The notes under the pieces are model-generated. The model ran no database searches. It saw nothing but the letters and a program-made list of their open reading frames with translations, and was not told the DNA's origin. The position numbers were made by a program, and so were the translations under genes. A DNA stretch of 64,000 nucleotides, taken from positions 62,001-126,000 of the forward strand of contig CACYGI010000003.1 of the NCBI GenBank assembly GCA_902773925.1, read 5' to 3'. The stretch's first letter is position 1. Each line of letters opens with the position of its first letter. Below are positions 52,291 to 60,994 of the stretch, piece after piece. Source of the stretch: an uncultured Bacteroidia bacterium. Lineage in GTDB: Bacteria > Bacteroidota > Bacteroidia > Bacteroidales > UBA932.

Positions 52291-53019
52291 CTACTCCCAG
52301 TTGCCGGCGTTGTTGTTGGCATTTTCGATGCTGCCCACCATCAGGCCGGGGTAACGGCCGGTGTCCTCGCGCTCAGCGTTGAGGTTGATGATAAGCTGCT
52401 CGTCCATGCCGCTAAGCAGACCGCGGAACGGCTCGCCCGGAGCGGGACGGAAGCCGAACGGAATCTGTGCCTCGAAGAGCGGAACCTCGACACCGGAAAC
52501 CATCTTGATGGTGGTCCTCATAATGACCGTGTCAGGCTCGGAATAAGGGATATAGCGGAGCTTCTCGGGATCGAATGCGGGAACGCGGCCGTTGAACAGC
52601 GTATCGCGCACTGCGGTCGGGACCGGCAGACGGACGATGAGGTTCTTGTCGCCGGCCTGATAGAGCTCGTAAAGCTTCTCGTTGAGCTGGTTGCCCTTCA
52701 GGTTGCGGTAGTTGCGCTTGACGGCTTCGGTGTGTGCGACTGCCAGAGAGTCATCCTCCGAACCGAACTGGGTCAGGATGATGATATGGCCGTTGTTGTA
52801 GAAGTCGATCAGGCTGTCCATGCAGGGTGCGTAATGGTTGTAAGCGGACTTGTAAGTCACCTGCAGGGTGCGGATGTCCTTAAGAATCTCGATACCTTCC
52901 TGCTTGCGCAGCTCCATCTCCTTGTTGAACTTTACCGGCTTGTTGATGCTGGTGATAATCAGGTACGCAAGTGCGATGATGCAGAGCGGAAGAATGACAA
53001 TGGTTAAAAGTTTTTTCAT
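52291..53019 (-). CDS. conserved membrane-anchored protein of unknown function
   Basis: 242 residues with one N-terminal hydrophobic segment (residues 4-24, signal anchor), then a helical region (about 35-80, KEMELRKQEGIEILKDIRTLQ) and a mostly beta C-terminus. It is upstream of DUF3822-rsmD by 3 nt and under a good promoter, and seems to be a Bacteroidetes conserved hypothetical in that position. I do not recognise a named domain. Confidence 0.75.
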   Translation of the reverse strand: MKKLLTIVILPLCIIALAYLIITSINKPVKFNKEMELRKQEGIEILKDIRTLQVTYKSAYNHYAPCMDSLIDFYNNGHIIILTQFGSEDDSLAVAHTEAVKRNYRNLKGNQLNEKLYELYQAGDKNLIVRLPVPTAVRDTLFNGRVPAFDPEKLRYIPYSEPDTVIMRTTIKMVSGVEVPLFEAQIPFGFRPAPGEPFRGLLSGMDEQLIINLNAEREDTGRYPGLMVGSIENANNNAGNWE

Positions 53020-53055
53020 TATCGTTTTGTCTTTTCTATGTTCTTATTCGTCCTA

Positions 53056-53102
53056 CAAAAGTAAAATAAATATTTATCCCTTGCAATATATTTTTAATTT
53101 TG
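53056..53102. promoter_or_regulatory. divergent promoters, unknown-protein gene (minus) and nrnA (plus)
   Basis: Minus: ATTG (53087-53084), 20 nt, TACTTTTG (53063-53056). Plus: TAATTTTG (53095-53102), perfect -7, 21 nt before the nrnA ATG. Confidence 0.55.
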
Positions 53103-53123
53103 CAACTTCAAAAGGTTTTTCTG

Positions 53124-54149
53124 ATGCGTTACGATGTCAGTGCATTTGACCGGATGATAAGCCGGGCGGAGCGTATAGCGGTCTTCAGCCACCTCAATCC
53201 CGACGGAGATGCTGTAGGCTCCCTGTGCGCCTGCTGCACGTATCTGGCTGCCCGTGGCAAGGATTTCACGCCGATTCTTCCCAATGCAGTCCCGGACTTT
53301 TTGAAATTCCTCTCGGCCGGCGGACGGCAGATCGTCGTCTGTGAAGAAGATCAGCAGCGCGCGAAGGACATCGCGGCCGCGGCCGACCTGCTCATCTGCC
53401 TGGATGTAAGCAGCCCCTCGAGGACTGAGTATCTGGAAGAGGCCATAGTCTCATCCGGGGCCGCAAAGGTTCTCATCGACCACCATATCGAGCCGCAGCG
53501 CGAGGTTTTCGACCTGGTTTACTCCGAACCCGAAATCTCCTCCACCTGCGAGCTGCTTTTCTGGCTGCTGATGGAGATGCCCGATATCGGCGGGGATGTC
53601 AATCGCCTGACGATGCCCTGCGCGGAGGCGCTCTATACCGGCATGATGACCGACACCAACAATTTCTCCAACTCGGTCGTGCCCTCTACCTTCGAGATGG
53701 CCGCAAGGCTCATCGCACGCGGCGTGGACAAGATCGGACTGCAGTACAAGGTCCTCAACTCCTACAATATGTCCCGCCTGCGGCTTCTGGGCCGTCTGGT
53801 AAATGACTGTATGCACGTTTTCCCGCAGCACGGGGCGACCTGCATGCTGCTCTCGGAGGAGGACAAGTGCCGGCTGGGATTCCGCCCCGGCGATACCGAA
53901 GGATTCGTCAATATCCCGCTTCAGGTGGCCGACGTGCGGATTTCCGGTATTTTTACCGAAGATAAGGAGGGCGGGTATGTCCGAGTCAGCCTCCGTTCGA
54001 AGCGCGGCACTGACGTCAATACCCTGGCCCGCCGGTTTTTCAATGGCGGCGGCCACGAAAATGCAGCCGGAGGCCGGATTTATATGCCTCTGGAGGAAGT
54101 TCCGGCATATTTCTTGAGTGCTTTGGATCAGTATTTTGGCAAAAAATGA
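53124..54149 (+). CDS. nrnA: DHH-family bifunctional oligoribonuclease/PAP phosphatase NrnA
   Basis: Degrades short RNA oligonucleotides and 3'-phosphoadenosine 5'-phosphate. 341 residues with the DHH metal sites (HLNPDGDAVGS near the N-terminus, LIDHHIEPQ) and the DHHA1 C-terminal GGGHENAAGG. The start is taken at 53124; upstream in-frame codons lie in the promoter. First gene of a tightly overlapping operon running to 57154. Confidence 0.93.
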   Translation: MRYDVSAFDRMISRAERIAVFSHLNPDGDAVGSLCACCTYLAARGKDFTPILPNAVPDFLKFLSAGGRQIVVCEEDQQRAKDIAAAADLLICLDVSSPSRTEYLEEAIVSSGAAKVLIDHHIEPQREVFDLVYSEPEISSTCELLFWLLMEMPDIGGDVNRLTMPCAEALYTGMMTDTNNFSNSVVPSTFEMAARLIARGVDKIGLQYKVLNSYNMSRLRLLGRLVNDCMHVFPQHGATCMLLSEEDKCRLGFRPGDTEGFVNIPLQVADVRISGIFTEDKEGGYVRVSLRSKRGTDVNTLARRFFNGGGHENAAGGRIYMPLEEVPAYFLSALDQYFGKK

Positions 54150-54628
54150 GAAGACTGACCATATATATCCTGCCTCTGCTTGCCGCCGTGGCGCTGACCG
54201 TCGCCTGCACGACGGACAAGCAGACTACGCTCCTGCAGCAGGAGGAAAACATCGACAAATACATCCTGTCCAAATATCCCGAATGCGAAGTGGTCCGCAG
54301 CAACGGTTCCAACCGCGTAATCGTCACTCCGGGCGAAGGTCAGATGACGGTGGCGGACGGAGATTCGACCTATGTCACTCTTGAAGGCCGCGTATTCAAC
54401 ACTTCCCCCGGTATCGTATTCTTCAGCGATGAGCTTACCGTCAAGGCCTCCCGTGACGACCTTATGACCGGCCTTTACAACGGCCTGGTCGGGATGACAA
54501 GAGGCGAGGAGGCTTACGTCTTCTTTACCGCCCGGTATGGATTTGATGACAATGTAGTAGGCGTGGTACCGGCACTTTCGGCCATGATGTTCCACGTCAT
54601 CGTGAGAGATATAAAGAAAAGCAACTGA
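54146..54628 (+). CDS. small FKBP-like lipoprotein
   Basis: 160 residues with a lipobox LTVAC (Cys21). The C-terminal 90 residues follow the FKBP fold pattern (SDELTVKA, LYNGLVGMTRGEEAYVFFTARYGFDD, then a hydrophobic MMFHVIV strand), but several residues of the active-site pocket differ from canonical FKBPs, so it may be a binding protein rather than an active prolyl isomerase. It overlaps nrnA by 4 nt. It resembles the GldI-like lipoproteins of the phylum. Confidence 0.7.
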   Translation: MRRLTIYILPLLAAVALTVACTTDKQTTLLQQEENIDKYILSKYPECEVVRSNGSNRVIVTPGEGQMTVADGDSTYVTLEGRVFNTSPGIVFFSDELTVKASRDDLMTGLYNGLVGMTRGEEAYVFFTARYGFDDNVVGVVPALSAMMFHVIVRDIKKSN

Positions 54629-54629
54629 T

Positions 54630-55619
54630 ATGAAGAAAGTATTTGCGGTCCTGATTTTCGGCCTGTTGGTGCTCTCGCTCGGGCTCCATTCCTGTGCCGT
54701 TGATCCCGAGGAGGATTCGTCTGATTATTATAACCGCGCCCTCGAGGCCTGGATCCGCGTGCATTACGGTACGGCGCTGGCGCCTGACGATTCCGGCGTA
54801 TATATGGTGACCTTCGACCAGGGTACCGGTGATATGCCCGGGGATACGTCTTTTGTCACCGTGACCTATATCCGCCGCGAACTTGACGGAAATGTCCTCG
54901 GTACCAACGACGAGGATCTGTGCAAGCGGCTTGATACCTGGAAGGCTACGGGCTATTACGGCGGAGCTACCTGGCAGCTCGGTACCGCTACGCTGCCCTA
55001 TGCAGTCGAGAATACCCTGAAGAAGATGCGTGTCGGAGGCCATGCGATGCTGGTCGCACCTCTTTCACAGACGACGGTCCCGTATTCGGCATACAGCGAA
55101 TTCCCTTCCTCGGAGGGCAACAACATCTTGTACGAGCTCTGGCTTACGGATGTCAAGGACGATATCTATGCCTGGCAGGACGAGATGATGGCCGAGCACA
55201 GCCGCAGGTATTATGACGGTATGGACACCACCGCCGCCGGCTTCTATTTCAAGTACGAAGGCACAAAGGAGAAACGCGATACCATCTACGACGAGCGCGC
55301 GATGACCGTCTGGTATATCGGCCGCCGCCTGGACGGGACGGTATTCGATACCAACATCAAGGATACGGCGCGGTTTTACCGCCTCTCCGGCGGCAGTTAC
55401 TCCGCCCTGTCCATCACCTACTACGACGACGTGACCACGATGCTCACGCAGAATTCTTCCTACGTGGCCGGATTTATCGATGCGCTGCATTTGATGCGTT
55501 TCGGCGATACGTGCACGACGTTTTTCCGTTCCGATCTGGGCTACGGCGCTTCGGGCAAGCTGCCTTCGATTCCCGAATACTCTCCACTTAAGTTTACTTT
55601 GTTTGTCGAAGGAGAATGA
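54630..55619 (+). CDS. FKBP-type peptidyl-prolyl isomerase lipoprotein with two FKBP-like domains
   Basis: 329 residues with a lipobox HSC (Cys22). Two FKBP-like units are visible at about residues 60-175 (FVTVTYIRRELDGNVLGTN, LKKMRVGGHAMLVAPLSQTTVPY) and 215-328 (VWYIGRRLDGTVFDTN, LGYGASGKLPSIPEYSPL). The second ends in a typical FKBP strand. It is 1 nt after the smaller FKBP-like gene. A role in folding outer-membrane or surface lipoproteins is likely from location and fold. Confidence 0.82.
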   Translation: MKKVFAVLIFGLLVLSLGLHSCAVDPEEDSSDYYNRALEAWIRVHYGTALAPDDSGVYMVTFDQGTGDMPGDTSFVTVTYIRRELDGNVLGTNDEDLCKRLDTWKATGYYGGATWQLGTATLPYAVENTLKKMRVGGHAMLVAPLSQTTVPYSAYSEFPSSEGNNILYELWLTDVKDDIYAWQDEMMAEHSRRYYDGMDTTAAGFYFKYEGTKEKRDTIYDERAMTVWYIGRRLDGTVFDTNIKDTARFYRLSGGSYSALSITYYDDVTTMLTQNSSYVAGFIDALHLMRFGDTCTTFFRSDLGYGASGKLPSIPEYSPLKFTLFVEGE

Positions 55620-56407
55620 GTCGCGCGCGTGAGATGCAGGCTTTCGCGCGCCTGCTGGATATAATGGATGAATTGCGCGTAAAATGCCCCTGGGACCGCA
55701 AGCAGACTTTCGAGTCGCTCCGCCCCCAGACCATCGAAGAGACTTACGAGCTTTCGGACGCCATTCTCGCAGGCGATCTGAAGAGTATTTCCAAAGAGCT
55801 TGGCGACGTGCTTCTACACGTTGTTTTCTATGCGAAGCTGGGCGAAGAGGAACAGGCATTCGGCATCGCCGATGTCATCGATCTTCTTTGCGAAAAGCTC
55901 ATCTATCGCCATCCGCACGTTTTCGGCGAGGCGCAGGTGGCTTCGGCCGGCGACGTGGTCAAGAATTGGGAGCAGCTCAAGCGCACCGAAAAGGACGGCA
56001 ACAAGACCGTGCTTTCGGGCGTTCCCTCCAGCCTTCCGCCGCTTATCAAGGCCTATAGGATGCAGGACAAGGCCCGCGCTGTCGGTTTCGACTGGGCCGA
56101 CAAGTCCGGCGTCTGGGACAAGGTTTACGAAGAGATAGGCGAGCTAAAGGCAGAGCTTACTGCGGGCAGCGAAGGCAGTTGCAGCAGCGCCGAATACGAA
56201 CTGGGCGACCTGCTTTTCGCGATGGTCAATGCAGCCCGGCTCTACGACCTTAATCCCGATACGGCACTCGAGCACAGTTGCAACAAATTCCGCAACCGCT
56301 TCAACTATATCGAGCTGCGCAGCCGCGAGAACGGACGCGACCTCAAGGAGATGACCCTCGAGGAGATGGACGCTCTCTGGGATGAAGCCAAATCCAAGGG
56401 CCTCTGA
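55616..56407 (+). CDS. mazG: nucleoside triphosphate pyrophosphohydrolase MazG
   Basis: Hydrolyses NTPs to NMP and PPi, a house-cleaning enzyme. 263 residues with two MazG repeats: CPWDRKQTFESLRPQTIEETYE near residue 22 and the ELGDLLFAMVNAARL segment near 195, both with the acidic metal-binding pattern. It overlaps the FKBP gene by 4 nt (ATGA). Confidence 0.95.
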   Translation: MSRAREMQAFARLLDIMDELRVKCPWDRKQTFESLRPQTIEETYELSDAILAGDLKSISKELGDVLLHVVFYAKLGEEEQAFGIADVIDLLCEKLIYRHPHVFGEAQVASAGDVVKNWEQLKRTEKDGNKTVLSGVPSSLPPLIKAYRMQDKARAVGFDWADKSGVWDKVYEEIGELKAELTAGSEGSCSSAEYELGDLLFAMVNAARLYDLNPDTALEHSCNKFRNRFNYIELRSRENGRDLKEMTLEEMDALWDEAKSKGL

Positions 56408-56410
56408 TAT

Positions 56411-57154
56411 ATGGAACCCTGGCAGGAACGCACCTCGATGATGATCGGCGAGGACGGTCTTTCCCTTCTCGCGGCTTCATCGGTGGCTGTGGTCGGCCTG
56501 GGCGGGGTAGGAGGAGTTGCCGCAGAAATGCTGGTCCGCGCCGGAGTCGGACGGATGCTCATCCTCGATAGCGATACGGTCAGCCTGACCAACAAAAACC
56601 GCCAGCTGGCGGCGTTGGATTCCACTCTCGGACAGCCCAAGACCGAGGTTGTGGCTTCGCGCCTGAAGGACATCAATCCGAAGCTGGACCTGACCATTGT
56701 GGCAGAATATCTCACCGAAGACAATATTGCACAGCTGATCGAACCGTTCCGCCCGGATTATCTGGTAGATGCCATCGATACCCTCGCGCCCAAGCTGGCG
56801 CTTATCCGCTGGTGCGTGGGGCAGGGGATTCCCCTGGTAAGTTCGATGGGCGCCGGGGCAAAACGCGACCTGACGCGCGTCCGCATAGCTGACATTTCCA
56901 AGACATTCAACTGCCCGCTGGCGCATTTCGTGCGCAAGAAACTTCGCCGTTCCGGAATACACCGCGGATTCAAAGCGGTCTTCTCCGAAGAACTGCCTGA
57001 CGAAAATTCAATCGTCCTTATGGACAAAGAGGAACAGGCATCCACCCGCAATAAAAAATCACAGGCAGGTACGCTGTCATACCTGCCTGTGGTTTTCGGC
57101 TGCGCCTGCGCCCAGGCCGCCATCGAGCATCTCATCAGTCGCCCGCTGCCTTAA
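56411..57154 (+). CDS. tcdA: tRNA threonylcarbamoyladenosine dehydratase (ThiF/E1-like)
   Basis: Cyclises t6A37 to ct6A in tRNA using ATP. 247 residues with the E1-like nucleotide motif VVGLGGVGGVAAEMLVRAG, the metal/ATP-site DSDTVSLTNKNRQ and the DAIDTLAPKLALI segment; a SSMGAGAKRDLTRV stretch is typical of TcdA. It lacks ThiF's sulfur-transfer cysteine. 3' end overlaps convergent prfA by 20 nt. Confidence 0.9.
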   Translation: MEPWQERTSMMIGEDGLSLLAASSVAVVGLGGVGGVAAEMLVRAGVGRMLILDSDTVSLTNKNRQLAALDSTLGQPKTEVVASRLKDINPKLDLTIVAEYLTEDNIAQLIEPFRPDYLVDAIDTLAPKLALIRWCVGQGIPLVSSMGAGAKRDLTRVRIADISKTFNCPLAHFVRKKLRRSGIHRGFKAVFSEELPDENSIVLMDKEEQASTRNKKSQAGTLSYLPVVFGCACAQAAIEHLISRPLP

Positions 57155-58220
57155 GCCTTTCGGCATTCTCTGCAATCTGCAGCTGATCGATCACTTCCTG
57201 TATGTCGCCGTCCATAAAAACGGGCAGGTTGTACATCGTATAATTGATACGGTGGTCGGTAACGCGCGACTGCGGATAGTTGTAGGTGCGGATCTTGGCC
57301 GAACGGTCGCCGGTCGAGACCATCGTCTTGCGCTGTGAGGTTATATCGTTGAGGTACTTCTCGTATTCGAGGTTGTAGAGGCGGGTACGGAGCTCCTGCA
57401 TTGCCTTGTCGAGGTTCTTGAGCTGCGAACGCTCGTCCTGGCACTGGACCACGATGCCCGAGGGGATGTGAGTCAGGCGGATTGCGGAGTAGGTCGTATT
57501 GACGCCCTGGCCGCCCGGACCGGAGGAGCAGAAGATATCCTTGCGGACATCCTTCATATCGATCTGCACGTCAAACTCGTCGGCCTCGGGGAGCACTACC
57601 ACGGATGCGGCCGAAGTATGCACGCGGCCCTGCGTCTCGGTCTGGGGCACACGCTGAACGCGGTGGACGCCGCTCTCGTACTTGAGAGTGCCGTACACCT
57701 TCTCGCCGCTCACCTGGCAGACGATCTCCTTGAATCCGCCGGCCGTACCCTCGGACTGGTGGGTGACTTCCATCTTCCAGCCTTTGCGCTCGAAGTACTT
57801 GGAATACATACGGAACAGGTCGCCTGCGAAAATCGCGGCCTCGTCTCCGCCCGTGCCGCCGCGAATCTCGAGGATGGCGTTCTTGCTGTCCTGGGGATCT
57901 GCCGGGATGAGCAGGATGCGGATATCCTCTTCCATCTTGGGGATGGCTTCCTCAAGCTCGGCAGCCTCCTCCTTGGCCATCTCGCGCAAGTCTTCGTCCT
58001 TTTCGTTCAGCAGGAGCTCCTTCGCGCCGGCCAGGTCGTCCACCATCTTCTTGTAGCGGGCACCCGCTTCGATAATGGGTTCGAGTTCCTTATAATCCTT
58101 GTTGAGCTGGACATATCGCTTCATGTCGGCGATGACCTCGGGATCGGAGATCTGCTCGGCAATCTTCTCGTACTTCTCCTTGAGGGATGCCAGCTTTTCG
58201 ATAAGTGTGTTTTCTGCCAT
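57135..58220 (-). CDS. prfA: peptide chain release factor 1
   Basis: Terminates translation at UAA/UAG. 361 residues with the catalytic GGQ in SSGPGGQGVNTT and the RF1-type arrangement of the anticodon-like region ahead of it (HRVQRVPQTETQGRVHTSAASV). Full length. One nt separates it from the S9 peptidase gene upstream. Confidence 0.96.
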   Translation of the reverse strand: MAENTLIEKLASLKEKYEKIAEQISDPEVIADMKRYVQLNKDYKELEPIIEAGARYKKMVDDLAGAKELLLNEKDEDLREMAKEEAAELEEAIPKMEEDIRILLIPADPQDSKNAILEIRGGTGGDEAAIFAGDLFRMYSKYFERKGWKMEVTHQSEGTAGGFKEIVCQVSGEKVYGTLKYESGVHRVQRVPQTETQGRVHTSAASVVVLPEADEFDVQIDMKDVRKDIFCSSGPGGQGVNTTYSAIRLTHIPSGIVVQCQDERSQLKNLDKAMQELRTRLYNLEYEKYLNDITSQRKTMVSTGDRSAKIRTYNYPQSRVTDHRINYTMYNLPVFMDGDIQEVIDQLQIAENAERLKAAGD

Positions 58221-58221
58221 A

Positions 58222-60825
58222 TCAGTTTTTGTCGTCCTTCGCCTCTTCGGTCTTTTCCTTTGCAGGCTTGGCGTTCTTTAAATATTTCTCAAACATATTC
58301 TCCACCTCGTAATAATAATGGAGTACATTCTCCTGGTAGCGATAACCGTGGCCCTCGTAGGGGAGCTGCAGCCACTTCGCGGTGCCGTTGTGTCCGGCGA
58401 TCGCGTAGTAGAAACGCTCCGACTGGATGGGGTGAGTGCCTGTATTCTCGTCCATCATGCCGTTGGTGAGCAGGATGGCGTCTTTGACCTTGTGGGCGTT
58501 GTTGTACGGCGACATCTGGGTATAGACGTCCTGTGCCTTCCAGTAGTCGCGGCCTTCGCTCTGGAAGCCGTAGGGAGTGAGGGTGCGGTTGTAAGCGCCG
58601 CTGTTGGCGATACCCACCTTGAACAAGCGCGTGAGCGCAAGCAGGTTGCCGGTCATGAATCCGCCGTATGAGTGGCCGCCTACGGCCATCCGGTTGCGGT
58701 CGCCGATGCCTATCGAATCAAGATGGTTGATAATGGCCTCGGCATTCATTATCAGGTTCTTTTGGAATGCGTCATTGGGCTGGCCGTTGTTCTTTTCGGC
58801 GATGATGGGCATCGACCATCCGAGCACCACCGCATAGCCCTTGAGCGCCCAGAAGAACTGCCTCGAGGTAGCCGGGGTGCAGAAGTCGTAGCGGGTGGGG
58901 CGGTGATGATATTCGGCGCGTGCGGCGCTCTTGTGTTCATACGGATATGTCCAGAGGAAAACGGGAAGGCGGCCGTCGCGCTCCGGGTCGTAATCCGCGG
59001 GCAGGAATATCTGGCCTGCGCAACGAACGCCGTCTGGACGTTCGTAGGTTATGAATTCGCGGCGGATCTGGTCGAAATGCGGGATGGGATTCTCAAACGC
59101 GGTGATGGGCTTGACCTTCTCCTTGCCGCGGCGGACGTTGATGCGGACGTAGTTGGGCACTACGTCAAATGATTCGCGCAGCGAAATGAACTCGAATTTA
59201 TTTGACTCGGGATTAACGATGCCGCGGATCGTCTCCTTGAACGGAGCCTTTGCCGTCCAGACATTCTCTACGCGGCCGTCCTTGAGGTACATCCTGTCGA
59301 TGAATGACATAGGTTCGAGGTCTTCGCCGCGGCGGTCGCTGCCGGTCAGCAGTACGCTGGTGCCCTTCTTGTCGAGCAGCAGCACGCGTCCGGTCGCACC
59401 CTTGCGGACCGTGTAGAATGAGCCGGGTACGGGGCGGCCGCCGGTCGTATCGAGCGAGGTGTCTATGGTGCGAAGCAGCGTATGTCCGGCGGCCGTGTCC
59501 GAAGGATTGAACTTCAGCGTGCGGGAGATCTTCTGCTTCTGCGACGATTCGGTGTAGATGGCGATATTGTCATTGCCCCAGATCACGTCGCCCAGGCGGT
59601 ACTGGGCCGTGAGCACGAGCTGCTTGTCATTGTCCAGATCGAACGGGGCGCCGCACTGCCAGAGGCTGGTATAATACGTACGCTCGGGCTTGTCTTTGTC
59701 CTTGTCTTCATCATCTGCCGGCGGGAACTGGGGACGGTCTTCATCATTGTCCTTGTCCTCGCTCGGAAGAGTCTCGATCCAGGTCAGCACCGCGCCCTTG
59801 TCGGCACGCCATTCGTAACCGCTCTTCGTGGGCTTCTTCTCCTTCGGGATGTCCTTCCTGGGTTCGTCTTTCTTCGGCGCGTCCTTCTTCACGTCCTTGT
59901 CGGGCGTGTTCTTGCGAAGCACCTTCAATACATTGCCCTGCATATCGCAGATCTCGAGCCTCGAGGGGAAGCTGGAGTGCGTCTTGGCGTAGGAATACGG
60001 CTTATGCTCGGTGGTGAGCATCATATATTGGCCGTCAGGCGAAACCGTAAAATCCCTGACGATGCTTTTGCCTCCGAAGGTGCGGGTCTGCGTGCCGTCA
60101 AAAACGGTGAAAACCGAGGAGCAGAGGTATTCGAAGACCGCTTCGTCGTAAGGGGACTTGAGCAGGTCCTGATAAGTGCGGAAAGTATTCTGCTTGCGAA
60201 CGCTTGACTGCAGCACGGGGCCCTTGGGCGCCTCTTCCACGGGGAATGCACCAAGATCATCGGGAACGCTCCGGTAGAGGATCGTCTCGTCGTCCAGGAA
60301 TGCGAATGCGCTGGTGAGCGTCGCATTGACCTTGCGGGTATTGATCTTGACAGCCTCGGGAGCCTCTGCGGTGGCATCTACGCGGTAGAGCTCGATCTCG
60401 TCTGGGGTCTCGTTGAGGAAGCAGAGGTAGCGGCCTGAAGGCGACCAGGCGAATTCGCGCATCTTCGCGCCTTCGGGAATGCGGACTTCCACGCTCGCGC
60501 CGGTGAGCATATCGAGAATGGACAGGCCGGTATAGGCGGTCTTGCGCGTGTGGCCGAAATTGGCGCCGTTGAGGCGGACGCCGGCCACTTTATATTCATC
60601 AGTAGCAGCAACCTCCGCCACCGGCGTGAAATAATGTTCGCGGGTCGCGACGGCTGCGTGCGAAAGGTCGCGGGTGAGTATGACTTCGGGGAGGGGACGG
60701 GACATCACCACGTCCACGATCTCCTGCGAAGGCTGGCAGTATTCAACTTCCTGTGCGATAAGGGGCATCGAGGCCAGAAGAACTGCTGATGCAGCCATGC
60801 AGATTCGGCGGAGAAGCGTTTTCAT
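58222..60825 (-). CDS. S9 family (prolyl oligopeptidase-like) serine peptidase, exported
   Basis: 867 residues from the ATG at 60825. A signal peptide ends at LIAQ. A beta-propeller region (about residues 90-600) carries a Lys/Asp/Glu-rich insert near 330-375. The C-terminal alpha/beta hydrolase has the nucleophile GGHSYGGF, the aspartate in GMMDENT and the histidine in EGHGYRY. Such periplasmic peptidases are common in saccharolytic and proteolytic Bacteroidales (glutamyl endopeptidase/prolyl tripeptidyl types); exact specificity unknown. Confidence 0.88.
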   Translation of the reverse strand: MKTLLRRICMAASAVLLASMPLIAQEVEYCQPSQEIVDVVMSRPLPEVILTRDLSHAAVATREHYFTPVAEVAATDEYKVAGVRLNGANFGHTRKTAYTGLSILDMLTGASVEVRIPEGAKMREFAWSPSGRYLCFLNETPDEIELYRVDATAEAPEAVKINTRKVNATLTSAFAFLDDETILYRSVPDDLGAFPVEEAPKGPVLQSSVRKQNTFRTYQDLLKSPYDEAVFEYLCSSVFTVFDGTQTRTFGGKSIVRDFTVSPDGQYMMLTTEHKPYSYAKTHSSFPSRLEICDMQGNVLKVLRKNTPDKDVKKDAPKKDEPRKDIPKEKKPTKSGYEWRADKGAVLTWIETLPSEDKDNDEDRPQFPPADDEDKDKDKPERTYYTSLWQCGAPFDLDNDKQLVLTAQYRLGDVIWGNDNIAIYTESSQKQKISRTLKFNPSDTAAGHTLLRTIDTSLDTTGGRPVPGSFYTVRKGATGRVLLLDKKGTSVLLTGSDRRGEDLEPMSFIDRMYLKDGRVENVWTAKAPFKETIRGIVNPESNKFEFISLRESFDVVPNYVRINVRRGKEKVKPITAFENPIPHFDQIRREFITYERPDGVRCAGQIFLPADYDPERDGRLPVFLWTYPYEHKSAARAEYHHRPTRYDFCTPATSRQFFWALKGYAVVLGWSMPIIAEKNNGQPNDAFQKNLIMNAEAIINHLDSIGIGDRNRMAVGGHSYGGFMTGNLLALTRLFKVGIANSGAYNRTLTPYGFQSEGRDYWKAQDVYTQMSPYNNAHKVKDAILLTNGMMDENTGTHPIQSERFYYAIAGHNGTAKWLQLPYEGHGYRYQENVLHYYYEVENMFEKYLKNAKPAKEKTEEAKDDKN

Positions 60826-60852
60826 CTTGATTCGTTTTTTGTGTATAATCTG

Positions 60853-60928
60853 CAAAAATACTTCTTTTCCGCGAGAGTTCCAATATCCAAAAAACTTTTG
60901 GAAATCAGGGTAATCCGTCGTATATTTG
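60853..60928. promoter_or_regulatory. divergent promoters of the S9 peptidase (minus) and rpsA (plus)
   Basis: Minus: TATTTTTG at 60860-60853 for the peptidase. Plus: TTTG (60897-60900), 20 nt, TATATTTG (60921-60928), both perfect, giving rpsA a leader of about 60 nt. Confidence 0.7.
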
Positions 60929-60994
60929 CAGGCTCTCATAGAAGAGAGTTCGATAAATAAAGTCTAACTGCTTATTGTTTAATTAATTACACAA